In this document: positions 34,215-46,692 of the stretch, in pieces | Layout of the letters: each line of letters begins with the position of its first letter | How positions within the stretch are numbered: the stretch's first letter is position 1 | From: Neckera pumila | Lineage: Eukaryota; Streptophyta; Bryopsida; Hypnales; Neckeraceae | NCBI GenBank assembly: GCA_963969595.1 | Contig: OZ018413.1 | Location: forward strand, 8,670,211-8,734,210 | Reading direction: 5' to 3' | Length of the DNA stretch: 64,000 nt | Made by a program: the position numbers and the translations under genes | Notes under the pieces: generated by a model | What the model saw: the letters and a program-made list of their open reading frames with translations, nothing else | Told to the model about the DNA's origin: nothing | Database searches by the model: none

Positions 34215-36212
34215 TCAATCAGAGAGGCTTGAAGCCAAACTATCTTTGATAATATCAATTTGGGCCAAAGGAATTTTGAAGACAGATTGCAATGTGTCTT
34301 TCTTCACCCGAGGCTTCCACGCCGTGAGTAGACCTTTGGTGTCTTCCCAGACCGGATTTTGTGTTTCGTCCACTCTCCAACGCAATCCTTTCGTTGAGTC
34401 CCATCCAGAATAAGAATCTTGAATATCTTGCTCTTGTGCTGTGGGCCTGAAATACTGAATCAATACACAATTGGGCTGATCTGGATTTGTAAAAGGGTCG
34501 GACAAAGCTCTTGCAATCCATACCGGTTTGACATCCTCCGGCCGAAGGGCGACAAGATACCCCTTATAAACATCATGCGCCACTCGAAAAGACGGCAATG
34601 GACGATTGCGGAGTTGACCCACAAACAAATCATCATCACCAAAGTCCTCACAAACCTCGCCATCTTCATCTAGTTCGTCCACCTCTGTTGTTTCAGTTCG
34701 AGAAGAAGGCCAGAAACCATCTTTCAAAGCTCAAGCCGGTTCAATCGGGTCCTTCAAAGCTGCATTTACCGCTCGCCAATAGAACACCAAATGCTCAAAC
34801 CGTCTTCGGTACTCTCCACTTCCGTCCTCATCACATAATGCCTCCCAGTATTTTATGAACCCACACAAACCCTTAGAAATATCGTCCACGTTGCGCATTG
34901 GTAAGTGGACAACTGGCAACGGTTCTCCACGAGGCCATAGACTTCGTCCTTCGGAATCCTCTCGCCACAATTTGATCCCTCCACCTTCCTCAGGGAGCCA
35001 AATACTATCCGTACAATATAGCTTGTACTTCATGACGGGGGCACCTGCAGCATCCAAATAGAACTTCACTTGTTGCGCCTTCGTATGACCAACAAGTGCG
35101 TCTTCTCCTTCCAAAAGTGAGCCTTCTATGAAGGCTTTGAAATCAGGTACTTCTTCGATAAGATGAGGAATTGTAGGAACAGAGTCTACATCCATGAAGG
35201 ACTTCATAAGGGACGGAATGGTCAAGAAATTCTCTTTCTTCAATTGCATACTCCATCTCCCAAACAAGGCGTCGATGTCATCGTGTGTGTGACCAACCAA
35301 CATGAAACTCACGTAAACCTCACGAAAAATCTTCTTAGCAACAAGAAGGGACCAAAATGCAAACACAAATCTATTCTTGTTGTCTCCTGTAGCATTGTCC
35401 ATTTGAACATTAAGAACTGAAGGAAGATGAGTAGCCGGAATCACAACCTCCGGAGCAGGTCTAAGGGATGACTTGCACATATCAGCTCCTTGCATTATTG
35501 CGTGAAATAAAGGAGCTGAGCCTGATCCTACAAACAAGTCCCGTGAAGAATACTTCGGAGGCAACTCTAAGTCTCGCAACAACTTTGCTAATGACCCAAC
35601 CGTGTAGTTAGAGTCGTGAAGGAAAACATCAAGACCATAATGTGCATAACGCACATCACCATGCCCGTGGGCAATCATACCAGTCACGGAGACCGGCAAT
35701 TTCATAAGTCCATCAAGTTGCTTGCTCTTGTGTGAGAACACAGGAGAAGCCGTTTTAGCATGATCCATTTTGTCATGCATGATTGTCAAACATTCGTGCA
35801 GATACGCGCTTGAGTTGTACCGATTTGCATAGTACTGGTCCCGATGTGCTCGAGCTCTAGCCAAATGTTTCTCCAAGAGCAGGGTCCATTTCCTTAAGTG
35901 GCCACCGACGGCAGTCTTCTTCAAGGTCTGCAATCTATCACATTTTGCACACCGCGCAAAATTATCTCCAGGTTTCTTGGCATTGTACTCAGGGAAACTT
36001 GATTTCCTGATATTGCTGATATTGGAGATTGAGACTTCTTTTAAACCAAACACAGCATTCGCCGCATTGACTTCGGGAATAGTATCTTTCCACTTGAAGG
36101 TGGCCGGCAGAACCTTGGTCACCACCCAAAGCTTAGCATACTTTTTATCTTCCACACAATTAAAATAGAATATCCCTACAAAAAAGTAGGGCGTACTCAT
36201 CTCCCACAACAC
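34215..36212 (-). pseudogene. C-terminal exon of a DUF7869-type DDE transposase-like protein, one in-frame stop
   Basis: Two open frames (36212-34731 and 34730-34215) lie in the same phase, separated only by TGA at 34731-34733. The first has a zinc-binding pair (CAKCDRLQTLKK), then KMDHAK, a GHGDVRYAHYGLDVF block, VQMDNATGDNKNRFVFAFWS and MLVGHTHDDIDALFGRWS. The Asp residues of KMD, QMDN and THDDID are good candidates for an RNase-H-fold DDE triad. The part after the TGA has an acidic linker and a BAH/PWWP-like stretch (VALRPEDVKPVWIARALS). No good start exists: the GTG at 36212 is only the limit of the open frame, and an acceptor AATATCAG lies just before RKSSFPEYNAKKPGD (about 36005). This is therefore the second exon of a gene whose first exon is not adjacent. 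The exon at 16955-18280 is of the matching kind. The TGA suggests inactivation, unless it is read through. Confidence 0.7.
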
Positions 36213-38809
36213 TCACAGGTGCCCAATTGTGACAATGTTTTTTTAGAGGTAACGGTTGGGAAAACAAGCATTCAAGCACATTGTTGTAAACATTTATTTT
36301 GATTTCAACAATGTGAACTTCGAAGTTTTGTTTTCCTCAATTTATTTAGTTACATTTGTATAGTGAAGAATTAAATTGCGAGTAAGTTATAAAATTATTG
36401 TAGGAAGACATTCTTTTCATTATTCAAAATAGATTTAAATAGCGAACTTTACAAGAGAAAAGGAAGAACAATGCTTACATTTTACACATGCAATTATAAA
36501 GCAATAATTCTAATTGTGAGTTTTTTATAGAGAAATGAATAACAAATTACAAAACTCCTATTTCTGGAAAGTAGTTAACACAGCAATTGGGATTGAATCC
36601 AAATTTTTTTTTTTTAACTCTAAGACGCTTCATGCGTTTAACCCTTAAACGTCTTGATCCATTGTGAAATGGTCAAACTTCATGTCTGAACACAACATTA
36701 TCATCTAAATTGCCTTCAAAGAACAATCTTATATTTTTTCCACTTGAAGCTGCAAATTGTATATCACTACAAGAAATTTCAATTTATTTCGTGGAAAATT
36801 GTAATTGTTATCATTTTTGTTGCAAAAAATGAATATAAATAGGTACAAATAGAAAAAATAGTCCAAATTATTTGAAATTTTTACAAGAGGTATAAGTAGC
36901 TATAGAGATTAGTGTGAAAAAATTTCGGTTGGTTATTTTATTTTTTACAACCAAAACAAGCACAACAAAGACTTTGAAGTCAAATTCAAATATCAAACCA
37001 AAATTATCCTCTCTTTTGATGGACATATAAAGTTTTGATATCTTTTGCTAGTGGAAAAATGCATTTTCTATTTATGCTGATTTTTTCAATTATTTTGATG
37101 TAAGAAACAAATTGTAGTGATTTTTTAAAGCCAAAGGTGGAAATAAAATGATATCAATTATAATATATATATTAGAATAGTCTATATTTTTTGTTATAAA
37201 TGAGGAAAAGAATGGGAATCATGATTTTATAGTTCAAATTTAAAATCCATTTAAAGAAGTGAAAATATAAATGTAAAACATGCAATACTTAGTTATTTGG
37301 ATTTCAACACATTGAGCTTTCAATTGCAATAAATTTTTTGATTTTTGACATTTTTCAAAATTTCTAAATGGAATAGAAAGAAAACTTGGCAATCTTCATT
37401 TTCTTAGTTGAAACCACATTCGAGAAATAGTTATTTTGGAAGTTGTAATTGAAGTTGACAAACACGCATCCACTTTTTGGATGCCTGTGCGTTTAAGCAT
37501 TAAAAGAACACATAGTTTTTAACCTTTTGATAAAAAAAATATAGGGAAAATGGTCCACAACTTTCTAAATAGAGAATTGTATAATATATGGGGACAAAAA
37601 TTAACCAAAATACACTTTTTATTTCATAGGTGAATAATAAAATTATCCTCTTTTCTATAGTTTCCAACGTATTAGGACAGAATTTCAGGTCCCGTGCAGT
37701 AATAAAGATTAGGGATTAGGTTACCGATTAATTGGAATTGGAACAATACAAATGTTGGCCATGAGTCCTTTACACAGTTATTATAAACTCCAAAATCACT
37801 GTAAATTTAGTTTGAGCAATAGAAATACCAAAAAATTGACAATATAGTCTATTTCCCCAATGTACTTCTGGTGCACATTTTATTTGGCCTTCAGTACTAC
37901 CGATCATGTTGGAATTCTTTAGTCTGTTGGTTAATGGTGGCTCAAGCTATACTTCTGCCCGTGCATTAAAAAAACCACTTCTCCTTGGAAAATATTACCT
38001 TCTTCACCCAGCCTAAATGTTTTCCTTGTTTCAACTCATACTGTTTAAGAACTCACCAACTTGTTCTTCGGTTACCAACATAAATTGACCCGGAGTAGAG
38101 AGCCGGATTAACATTTTTTATTTTTATTTTTAAATGCAATGGTTCCCCTTCCACTATCCCGTCTCAAATGAAACAAACTGACTTATTCCGCTGTGTTAAA
38201 GCTCTGAAATGATTTCCTTAATTCTATTTTCTACATTCCTCTAGTGAATGGGCTTTAATCCAAGAGCGACGCTAGTGCCACTTCATGGCGCTAGGATGAC
38301 TCTCCCTGGTCTACGTAGAGACCAGAAACATTTTTCATCTTCTTTATATTTTTTGATCTTGCAGTGGTAGTTTATGAAGAATCTTCAATTGAGTTTGTAG
38401 TCTTCCCAGGTTCGTCTTCAAGTGATTGAGAAGTTAGTAAAAAAAACGGATCACCAATAAAAGACATTTTAGGATATTTTGGAGAATTGATGTTCATAGT
38501 TTTAAATCTTCAGTTTCTCCACAAAAATGATGTTTTCTGAGTTTGAACCCAACAAACAAAATTAACGTCATCTACTCTAGTTTCTACTCCAAATTGAATT
38601 TTTCTATTTGATATGATTTTTCATCACTTTCTCTTTAAAAAAAAAATTCCCAAAAAAATATAAAATATTACTCCAACAAAGTATTGAGGACATGTAGTTC
38701 CATCTTTGAAAAATAAATATACAAATTTTCATTCATATCTAATTGCAAAATGATAGAAAACTGAGTGATAGGCAGTGAGATTGGAAATTTGGGGTTATGG
38801 GTCCGCCCT
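36213..38809. other. AT-rich spacer, no first exon for the adjacent transposase
   Basis: No open frame worth calling on either strand. In particular, the minus strand upstream of 36212 has no Cys-rich N-terminal exon of the 16955-18280 type. Mostly A/T-rich text, with short GC-richer stretches near 37680-38300. Confidence 0.5.
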
Positions 38810-39735
38810 TTAACCCCTAAAGGACCAATCCCTTTTCTCTGCCCAAAAACTCACAGAACTGCCATTTCTAGAGCAAAGAGTAAAACGATTTGAAATTTTT
38901 TCCACATGTACCCGTAAGATCGTACACCTAACTAGTATGAGAATGTGTGGAAAAAATTTCAGAATTTTTGACCGCACAGATTGCAAGATATCTGCGTTTG
39001 GAGTGGAAAAAAAATGTTTTTCAGCACACTGTGGGACTGCATTTTTTGATTTTGAACATATTTCACTTTAAATTTTTGCAATACAGAGTCTTGAGCTTTT
39101 AATGTTTATAATGGAGAAATGAGTTGAGAATCTAGGGAAAAAAAGAATATTCAAAAAAATTTGATTTTCATTATTAAAAAAAATGTTAAGTACAAGTAGG
39201 TGCGAGATAGATGGAAAATCTAAAATATTAATATCTTTTATATGGAATTAAAAAGCACTAATCCCAATGGTGAGATTGGTCTAGCAAAAAAAGTAAACCA
39301 CGTGGAATTTCTTTGTCTGAAAAATTGTAAAAAGTACCTTCAAAAATGAGTCCTGCAAGTTATTTTTTCAGGAAGATGCTCTAAGTGGCTGAAAACTTTG
39401 ATTGTCCATAACTTTCTCATAGAAAATCCAAATGAAATGAATCAAAGCTTTCCAGATAGGAAAAAAATATGAGCTACAGGAAAAAAAAAGTAAAAATTAA
39501 ATAAATAATAATATATATTTTTTTTTAACTGCCCCCCGACCGTGATTTTGAGCTCATTTGGACATAACTTTTTTTCCCGGACACCAATTGAAAAAAAAAT
39601 TATATTCCCATGAAGCTTGGCAGATTTTCTATCACCAAAAAAAATTTCAGAAAATCATGATAAAATTTCAGCCTGTAGATACCTGCCCGAAATCCCATTT
39701 GTCCCCCAATGGGACAATGGTCCTTTAGGGGTTAA
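38810..39735 (+). mobile_element. TTAA-flanked TIR element, copy A (926 bp)
   Basis: TTAA at 38810-38813 is followed by CCCCTAAAGGACCAATCCC. At the other end the reverse complement reads CCCCTAAAGGACCATTGTCC against TTAA at 39732-39735. Ends of TTAA plus CCC match piggyBac-superfamily insertions. No transposase frame inside (the longest is 79 codons), so it is a non-autonomous element. Landmark words inside: TTTTTTCCACA, GAATGTGTGGAAAAAA, GATTGCAAGATATCTGCGTT and a subterminal TTGTCCCCCAATGGGACAA hairpin at the right end. Confidence 0.82.
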
Positions 39736-41675
39736 GGGTATAACATCAGAGACAATGTGGTATAAAAATGCCGTGGAATATACAGAAGAGTACCATATTC
39801 AGCGGTTTATTAAAATTCAACAAATCATGTCGGTGCCCAGTCACTCTCAGGATTAACAGCAGATGGGATACAAATGTACAGTACCTCTGAGCGTGTTAAC
39901 TTCAAGACTTGCATGGGGGCGGATAAAGCCGCAGTTTGTGCTTAGCTGCACTGAACGAACAGTCAGCAGTGGAACTCGTCATTACCAATCCAGTCTGAGT
40001 TTTCTCTGAACACGCTTATGTCTTGTGTATCGTCCATATTCCAACATTAAATATGTAAAAAACTTATAACACCGCTTTTCATAACGTCAGTGATTACTGC
40101 TCCTCCGAAGGGATAACTCCAATCAATTAAACTAGCAAATGCCGAGCATGGGTTCCACGAGATTAAAGTTGAGAAAGGACTCAGTGACATCATTGGCATG
40201 CTGAGTGTGCAGGAAAAGAATCGTGCAACACTTGGGTCTTGTTTTGCTGTTTCCGAATTAAAGAGAAGTCTGTAGTGCAAACGTTTAGAAGGGTCCGTAT
40301 TCTTCTCATCTGCCCTGCCACGTCTTCCTGTGAAGAAGAAGCTATCGAAAAGCGGATTCAGACTTAATTGTAGAAGTGGGCGTAAGGGCTGTCAATCAAT
40401 CGGCTTCAATGAATCTGCGAAACCTTTTACACGTTACACTGCTTAAGAATTTTTTTATATTATATCAGGAGCTTGTACAGCTTATCACCGATAGAAGTTG
40501 GTGTGGCCGTTTGATATCTTTCATCCAAAGCGGAGACCGAGTTCCTCATCACAGAGAAATACAGTTAGAAGATGGATGACGTTAGTATGCAAAATCTTTT
40601 TATACTCAACCTCGTTGTGTTCGTCAGCTTCATAGAAGAAATGGAGTACAGACCGCACTCACCGAAAATTTGTTTATGTTTCAGCTGAGTACAATGATCA
40701 CCAGGATTTTTGTTTAATAGTTCGGCAACGCAAGAACGAATATACAATTTACTTTTTTTATTTTTTCCTTCAGAAAAAGGTTTCAAAACGTTTATGCTGG
40801 TAGATGCTACATGCTAGATCATGGTCTTCATTAATGGGTATGACATGGCTGAAACGCTTCCACAGACAAAGCCCGAAGGTTAAAAAAAATGTGGAAATGA
40901 AAGGCGATCAGCGTTTAAGCGAATAATCACAATAAATTATGGCAGTACTTAAGTGTTTTCGCCACCATATACAATTTGATCGACCCTCTCTGACAATGTC
41001 GTTGTATAAGCCTCCCACAAAGGCAGAACCAAATTTGTCAGACTAGCACGTTCACCTTAATATTGGCGGACCGGGAGTTGAAGATGACGTGCATGAAGTA
41101 AGTGTTTATTTGAGATTGTTCCATCGATTTACGTGCAGTCAGCGAAGATGATGTGGCGAAGCAGAAGCCTGAACTTCACATTTTGGCTTAACAAAATAAA
41201 TTTAATATCAAGGAGTTGCATTGGTAGATGGTGGAGAAGCTATATGCAAACTACTGATCCTTGTTCACAGCTATGATGACGTCAGGGGTCTGCCTCTTAG
41301 CTCGTCAATGCATGTGGGGTCAGAGTACATACGTACTGATAGTCGTGGACGTCTGCAACATCCAGGACTTTGTTATCCCGGTGGGCTTCCTTATGAACTG
41401 CACGTGTCTGAATATGCGCTTAGGGTGAGGTACCTCATGAGTTTTCATTTATACGCACTGACATTGAAGCTCTCATCTATTTGTTTACTACTCTTCACAA
41501 TATAAGTTCCCACCAAAAAAACTATTTCATTTTCTATTTTATAAGTGGGAAGTGTAATCGTCAAGGAACCCATTCACCTGCAGTATGAAGCCCTTCACAC
41601 TTTGATCGAAGGCCGTCTGAGTTTTTCTAGCGTTGACGGTCAGTGACACTTGCATCACCGTGGTCTCCTACCGCC
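39736..41675. other. Region upstream of the COM1-like gene
   Basis: GC-balanced text from about 39890. Several short frames occur, including one at 41221-41440 (MHVGSEYIRTDSRGRLQHPG ... YALR followed by GTGAGG) that could be an exon, but I recognise no family. It may hold 5' exons or the promoter of the gene starting at 41676. Confidence 0.3.
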
Positions 41676-43055
41676 ATGGAGGACTACCCGACGGTGTCAG
41701 CTTCCGCTGATTTAGCGGAGGAGTTAGAGGCGGCCATCAATATTCGACTTACAGAAGGACGGGAACGCCTGCTGCTCATGCAGCTGAACTGCATGGCCGA
41801 TTTCCAGAGGAGCCAAAGGGAGTTTCAAAACCAATTCGACATTCAGAAATCGATGGAGGAACTGCTACTGGCCTCGGCGCTTCTCCGACAGTGCATGGAA
41901 AGTGAGTTCCAACAGTCGATGTCGGAAGTGCACCGATTACAGGCGGTGTGTACTTCCTCGGAAGTTATTGAGCACGATACTGATTTACAAGGCAAAGGTT
42001 TTAAAGGTTGGGAGGAGCGGGCATGGATTAGTGTGCGTAAGTCAGGGAGTGTTCCGAAATCGGCAGACGCCAGTACAGAACGAAAATCGTATGTGGACGC
42101 TGGAGTGGGGGGGGGAAGGGGTGTTCCACGTCGCAGGCTGCCGTGCCATCGGAGTTAAATGGGCGGAGCTAATTCGGAATTGACAAGCCACCTGTGTGTG
42201 AGGTAGTGCAAGGTCAGACGGGAGCGGTACCCGGTTCCTCTGATGATGCACGTGAAGTTGAGTGTAATTCCAGTTTTCCGAATTGCATGAGTGACTCCTC
42301 TTCGAAACCGAAGAAGAGACCACGTGAAGTCGTGGATGCCTTCGTTGAGGCTACAATTGAACAGCGTGTTGATCACTCTGGTAAGCAGCACAGACCTCCA
42401 TTGATTGACAGAGTGTTTGTCGTCCATGGTATTTCGTGCAATGAAAATTTGTCAGTGAGTTTATTTTGGTTCAGTGCGTCATATAGTACACGGTTTTTTA
42501 GAAGGATTGCTGAACAGTGGGCGTGTACATTGTCGCAGACGTGAGGACGAAGCATAAATCAGGGGGGGGAAATTCTGCACGGCTGCATGGAGGAGGTACT
42601 TCAGTTACTGCTAACTGTGGATTGAAGCTTCTGTAATTCCTTCCTGACAGCGTTGTTGAAAATGCACCCCAATTATTTTTTTAAAGAGGGGGGCACGCCT
42701 CGGTAGAGAGTCCCGGGTTTCCGGCTTCTTATGAAAGTCGAAAGGGTTTGACATGTTAACAGGAAGTGCTAGCGCACAAGCGCAAAAGAGGGGAAATTAC
42801 GACGACTCAGAGGAGAAGCGTCCGTTGAAGTACAAGGCGTCTTGTCGGAAAAAAGCTGACAGAGAATATCTGAAAGCAGTCGACTGCAAACTTTGTACAA
42901 AATTCTACGATGCCGTCATCGTGGGCAATGCCGAAGCCATGTCGGAATGCCGGTGCAATCGTCTTCGGAACTCTCGTCATCGGTACCGTGATGTGCCTCC
43001 GGAAACACCCGAAGGTTTCTGGGACATCGGTTTCGATACGGAGTGCACGGAGTGA
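41676..43055 (+). CDS. COM1: COM1/GR1 (CtIP/Sae2-like) DNA end-resection protein
   Basis: The last exon (42763-43055, acceptor TGTTAACAG) is diagnostic. ADREYLKAVDCKLCTKFYDA supplies the CxxC of the Sae2/CtIP C-terminal domain, followed by NSRHRYRDVPPETPEGFWDI and GFDTECTE, stop at 43053. The TP in PPETPEGFW sits where human CtIP and yeast Sae2 carry the CDK site that licenses MRN/MRX-dependent resection. Upstream, ATG 41676 (context CCGCCATGG) opens a 120-residue coiled-coil-rich exon (AEELEAAINIRLTEGRERLL ... MSEVHRLQAV) with a strong donor at 42036/42037 (GTGC|GTAAGT). A middle exon (about 42207-42454, KPKKRPREVVDAFVEATIEQ) ends at TCA|GTGAGT. An N-terminal coiled coil fits CtIP-family tetramerisation. 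The phases of the middle and last exons do not join directly, so a small extra exon or different boundary is needed between 42455 and 42762. Final exon 0.9; linkage of all three 0.55. Confidence 0.75.
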
Positions 43056-43698
43056 AAGCATCTGCGCTCATAACAAGAATGTGAAATACTCGGGTGGTAC
43101 AATGAAGTTCAAAGGCGGGAGAACTACTTCCGCTTCCAATTTGTAATTTGTTTTTTTTCGGGACACCAATTTATGAGCATACAGAGTAGAATCTTCATTT
43201 TCCATTAGAAGCCGTGCACTGTACATGTGGGAAAAATTTGTCGTGTTCTACGTACTGTACATTCTAAAAAACGCTTATATGGGTAACACGATACAATTGT
43301 TATTTCACACCTTTGTTGTGTTCAAGGCAACACATGACTGCAAGTGGGAAAGTGCATCCACTGCAAAGAAAGGCACAGATCTCGCAGCTTTAGCAGACAA
43401 TATGCATACCAGAAAACGAATTACCTTCATATTAATTCCAAAAAAAAAAAAATTGAGAAGTGGAGAACGGATTACACCCTGACGATAGAGCATTCAGTTG
43501 TAAAGGACATTCCGGAGTTGTCCCTGCTTTGGAAGCTGTTTTCCCTGGCGTATTCATTCTCACTTTCATAGTGGTCAGTCCATCATGTCTAGTGTAAACA
43601 GCCTGACATGTTCTCAAGCCGGAATATAGTTGTTATGAAAATACTTTGTAATAAAAAAGTATTCATTCATGTGTTGTAATAAACAAAAAAAATTCCAA
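43056..43698. other. 3' flank of the COM1-like gene
   Basis: Probable 3'UTR followed by AT-rich DNA up to the CACTA element. The small frames at 43225-43571 have no family resemblance. Confidence 0.4.
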
Positions 43699-45162
43699 TT
43701 ACACTAGTAGAAAAACTGTGTCCAGAACAACAGATTTTCAACCGAAAAGTGTTGTCCATTCAATTGATTCGGACGCGTTGTCCCGGACAAAATTCCACTG
43801 AAATCTGTTGTCCAAATTCTGTTGTTTCGGACATTTTTCCAAAGTGTTTTTATTTTTTTATTTTTTTATTTTTTCAAGCTTTCGTAATCTAGCACTTAAA
43901 CTAGATACGTATGTGTTATGTGTGACTTAGTTCACTTACTTCGACACACTACGGTGGAAATGGACGAACGTTCACAGTCGAAAGCTTGCTAACACACAAA
44001 ATAGTTTTTATTGTGATATGGACCGCTTACTAGACTGCCTGGATAATATGTAGAGTCATGTGGGTTGTGATTTCTGGATTTACAATAAATCCTCAACCCT
44101 TGCTGCATCGTCAGACCATCTGGCCCCGGAACAGTACTGACTGACCGGCTAAAAGCTTTGCTGAGCATACATATTTTGTTCCAGCACAACTGGCGCAGCA
44201 GCTAAACTATAAGATCACGATTCGTCAAATCATTTAACAGCCAATTTTGGTTTATTTATAGCCCTGGGCTGCTTCTAGCGTGCATGGAGATTAAGTAAAT
44301 CCCATCCTTTTATTACCGGAGGCTGCTTTATCAAGCTTGTGAAGTATAAAATTAATAAGCTTCTTTTAATTATTGCCTGGCAGTTGTCCGTTACTGTACA
44401 CGATGACACAACTGGCGTACACCCCGAGCAGCTTGACGAATGAGAGTTCAACTTCTGAGCAAACGAACGGAGTAGTTTAACTCTGAGTGTATTGGGCCCC
44501 AGCTTGCCCAGACGAATCATTTTTCAGATTACTCCTTGCTTGAACTGGCTCTCTCAAGACTTGATCTTACAGCTGGTCCAGTTGAGGACGCGTGATCAGT
44601 TTTGGACGTAGTGTTGTCTTGTTGCATACGTGAAAATGACTTCGTCACAGCAGTCCGGCAGCACACAGGTTCATTGACGTATCTATGTTTTGATGTCATG
44701 GTATTGCCTTGTTTGTTTGACTTCTCGTTTTTCCACTCTGAGTGAAAGTGATAACAAGCGTATTAGGGCTGTAGACACCTCGTGCAACCTCACTAACCTC
44801 ACATTGTGTGTTGTGTTCTTGGGATGGGCACAGGTGAGGCCCTATACCTCTCGGAGTTTTTTACAGAAAAATGACAAATCGGCCTACTACCTAGATCATG
44901 CTACTAGTGAAAGCTACATGTATTGTGTACACATATTGTCTAAATTTGACACTATGTGGTTTGAGAAGTGATGTCTTGTCATACGTACAATATATGGTCT
45001 GTAACTTGACTATGCTGTATGCTTGTTGCAACCTTGCTCTTTTGAATATAAAACTGGGCTGTGACATAAAGCTAAGGATAAGCCACAGTATATGGTTCTA
45101 GATATGATGGTATGAGTCTGGAAATGAGTAGAATAATGCCTCTGAAAGAGGATGTACCAAAA

Positions 45163-45372
45163 GGGGATTTTTTTTTAAATTAAAAATAAATTTTTTTAGG
45201 CTGCCCGGAAAATCCGGGCAGCCCGCCACGTGGCTGCCACCTAGGCATCCCCACAACCCGCCACGTGGCAAGCCACCTAGGCAGCCCGCCACGTAGGCGG
45301 GTGAGGCCATGGGGCTTCAAACCTTGGACCTCATGGTTGAGGTCCAAGGTTCTTAGCCATTGAACCATGGCC
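45163..45372 (-). mobile_element. tRNA-derived SINE-like element
   Basis: On the minus strand, 45372-45305 is a 68-nt tRNA-like head. GGCCATG pairs with CATGGCC as an acceptor stem. GTTC...GAAC makes a D-arm with an A-box-like TGGTTCAATGGCTAAG. A long GGACCTCA/TGAGGTCC stem replaces the anticodon arm, and GGTTTGAAGCC matches a Pol III B box with one mismatch. The body contains repeated CCACGTGGC and CACCTAGGC words and a perfect GGCTGCCCGG/CCGGGCAGCC hairpin. It ends in an A/T-rich tail at about 45199-45163. Head, body and A-rich tail in this order are SINE features. No target-site duplication was found. It is nested in the CACTA element. Confidence 0.7.
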
Positions 45373-45447
45373 ATTAGTAAGTGATTAAATTGCAAGTAGA
45401 ATTTTAAATATAGAGTTTTTGCATTATTTTTTTTTCCTTTGTAAAAT

Positions 45448-45795
45448 CAGCAGACTTTGGAGGCCATTTGGACATAGTAAAACAACTTTTTTCAAAAACT
45501 TTCAACTAAGAAAAGTTGGGAAATCAAACTAACTTTGGTCTCCAAAAATCCGTTTGCAATTTGAAGTCTTCAATCAAAAGTCATGAACAAAAATCAGAGA
45601 GGATGTTTGAAAATATCCAAAAAAAAATTTCTTGCTACCCCTCTCTGATTTTTGTCCATAACTTTTGATTGGAGACTTCAAATTGCAAACGGATTTTTGG
45701 AGGTGAAATTTAGTTTGATTTCCCAACTTCTCTTAGTTGAAAGTTTTTTGGAGAAAGTAGTTTTACTATGCCAAAATGGCCGCCAAAGTCTACTG
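45448..45795. repeat. 348-bp foldback with ~155-bp arms
   Basis: The left arm 45448-45602 and right arm 45641-45795 are reverse complements at roughly 90% by eye. Matching blocks include AAATCCGTTTGCAATTTGAAG, written as CTTCAAATTGCAAACGGATT on the return, and ACAAAAATCAGAGAGG against CCTCTCTGATTTTTGTCC. The loop is about 38 bp. A transcript would form a long double-stranded hairpin suitable for small-RNA production. It lies within the CACTA element. Confidence 0.9.
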
Positions 45796-46576
45796 AATTG
45801 AAAAAACACTGAATTTTTGAATGATTAAGTCAAAAAATAAATTTCATTATACTTAAAATTCTAATTTTGGTGTTGAACTTCAAATTGCCCAAGACACAAA
45901 ATTTTGGTGTCAAAAATATTTTGATAATAAATCAAAAGCAATCTCATTACTATTTTACATAATTCATATTTTTCTGAAGTTTGTTTTGAAATCTTGTTTT
46001 AGCATCACAAATCCAATTTTGAAAATGAATGATTATGATTTTTTCTAGTTTCGTGGTAGGGTGTGTATTGCTAATCTACATTTTCTAATGTTGAGCACTC
46101 TTGGCAATGAGTGTCAAATACATCGAAACTTAGAAAAACTGTGTACTTGAATGTCTTTCAACTTTGGAGATTTTATTAACAATCTTGTCGAAAGTATGTA
46201 AAAAGAATTTCAAACCAATTGTAGTTATTTGTCATGGCTGTTCAAAACCACCCGTTTTAAAAAAAAAAGACCTTTTCATATATAACTTTTAGTTGCCACT
46301 TGGATTGGTCTAAGATTTTATAGGCATTGACCTAGCAATAAAACACATCTTTAGTAAATATTTTACAAGAATCATTTACAACATATATGATATATTGCAT
46401 TGTAAGAGATCCACCCTGAACTAGAAAATAAAATGAATTAATGCCTTAAGGCCTTATGGATTAATTAATTATTTGGCATCAATGTGCGAAGCTTGTCCTA
46501 TATAATGCTAAAGATATAAGAACAATCCACAATTTTCCAAAATCTTATAAAATGTTTTCTATACTCAGTTGAATCT

Positions 46577-46692
46577 AAAGATTTTCAAAGATTTTAGGAG
46601 ATTCCAAAAAGATTCTAGAAATATTCTAAAAGATTCCAAAAAGATTCCAAAAGATTCCAAAAGATTCCAAAAAGATTCCAAAAAGATCCAAA
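46577..46692. repeat. Tandem array of AAAAGATTCCA-type 11-12-bp units
   Basis: About nine units of AAAGATTCCA/AAAAGATTCCA in a row, with some diverged (GATTCTAG, ATATTCTAA). The Lys/Asp/Phe/Ser-repeat frame at 46569 is a by-product. Confidence 0.85.

Noticed and set aside
34255..35420. Plus- and minus-strand frames overlapping the transposase-like gene
   Set aside because: They are in other phases of a region whose minus-strand frame carries clear family motifs.
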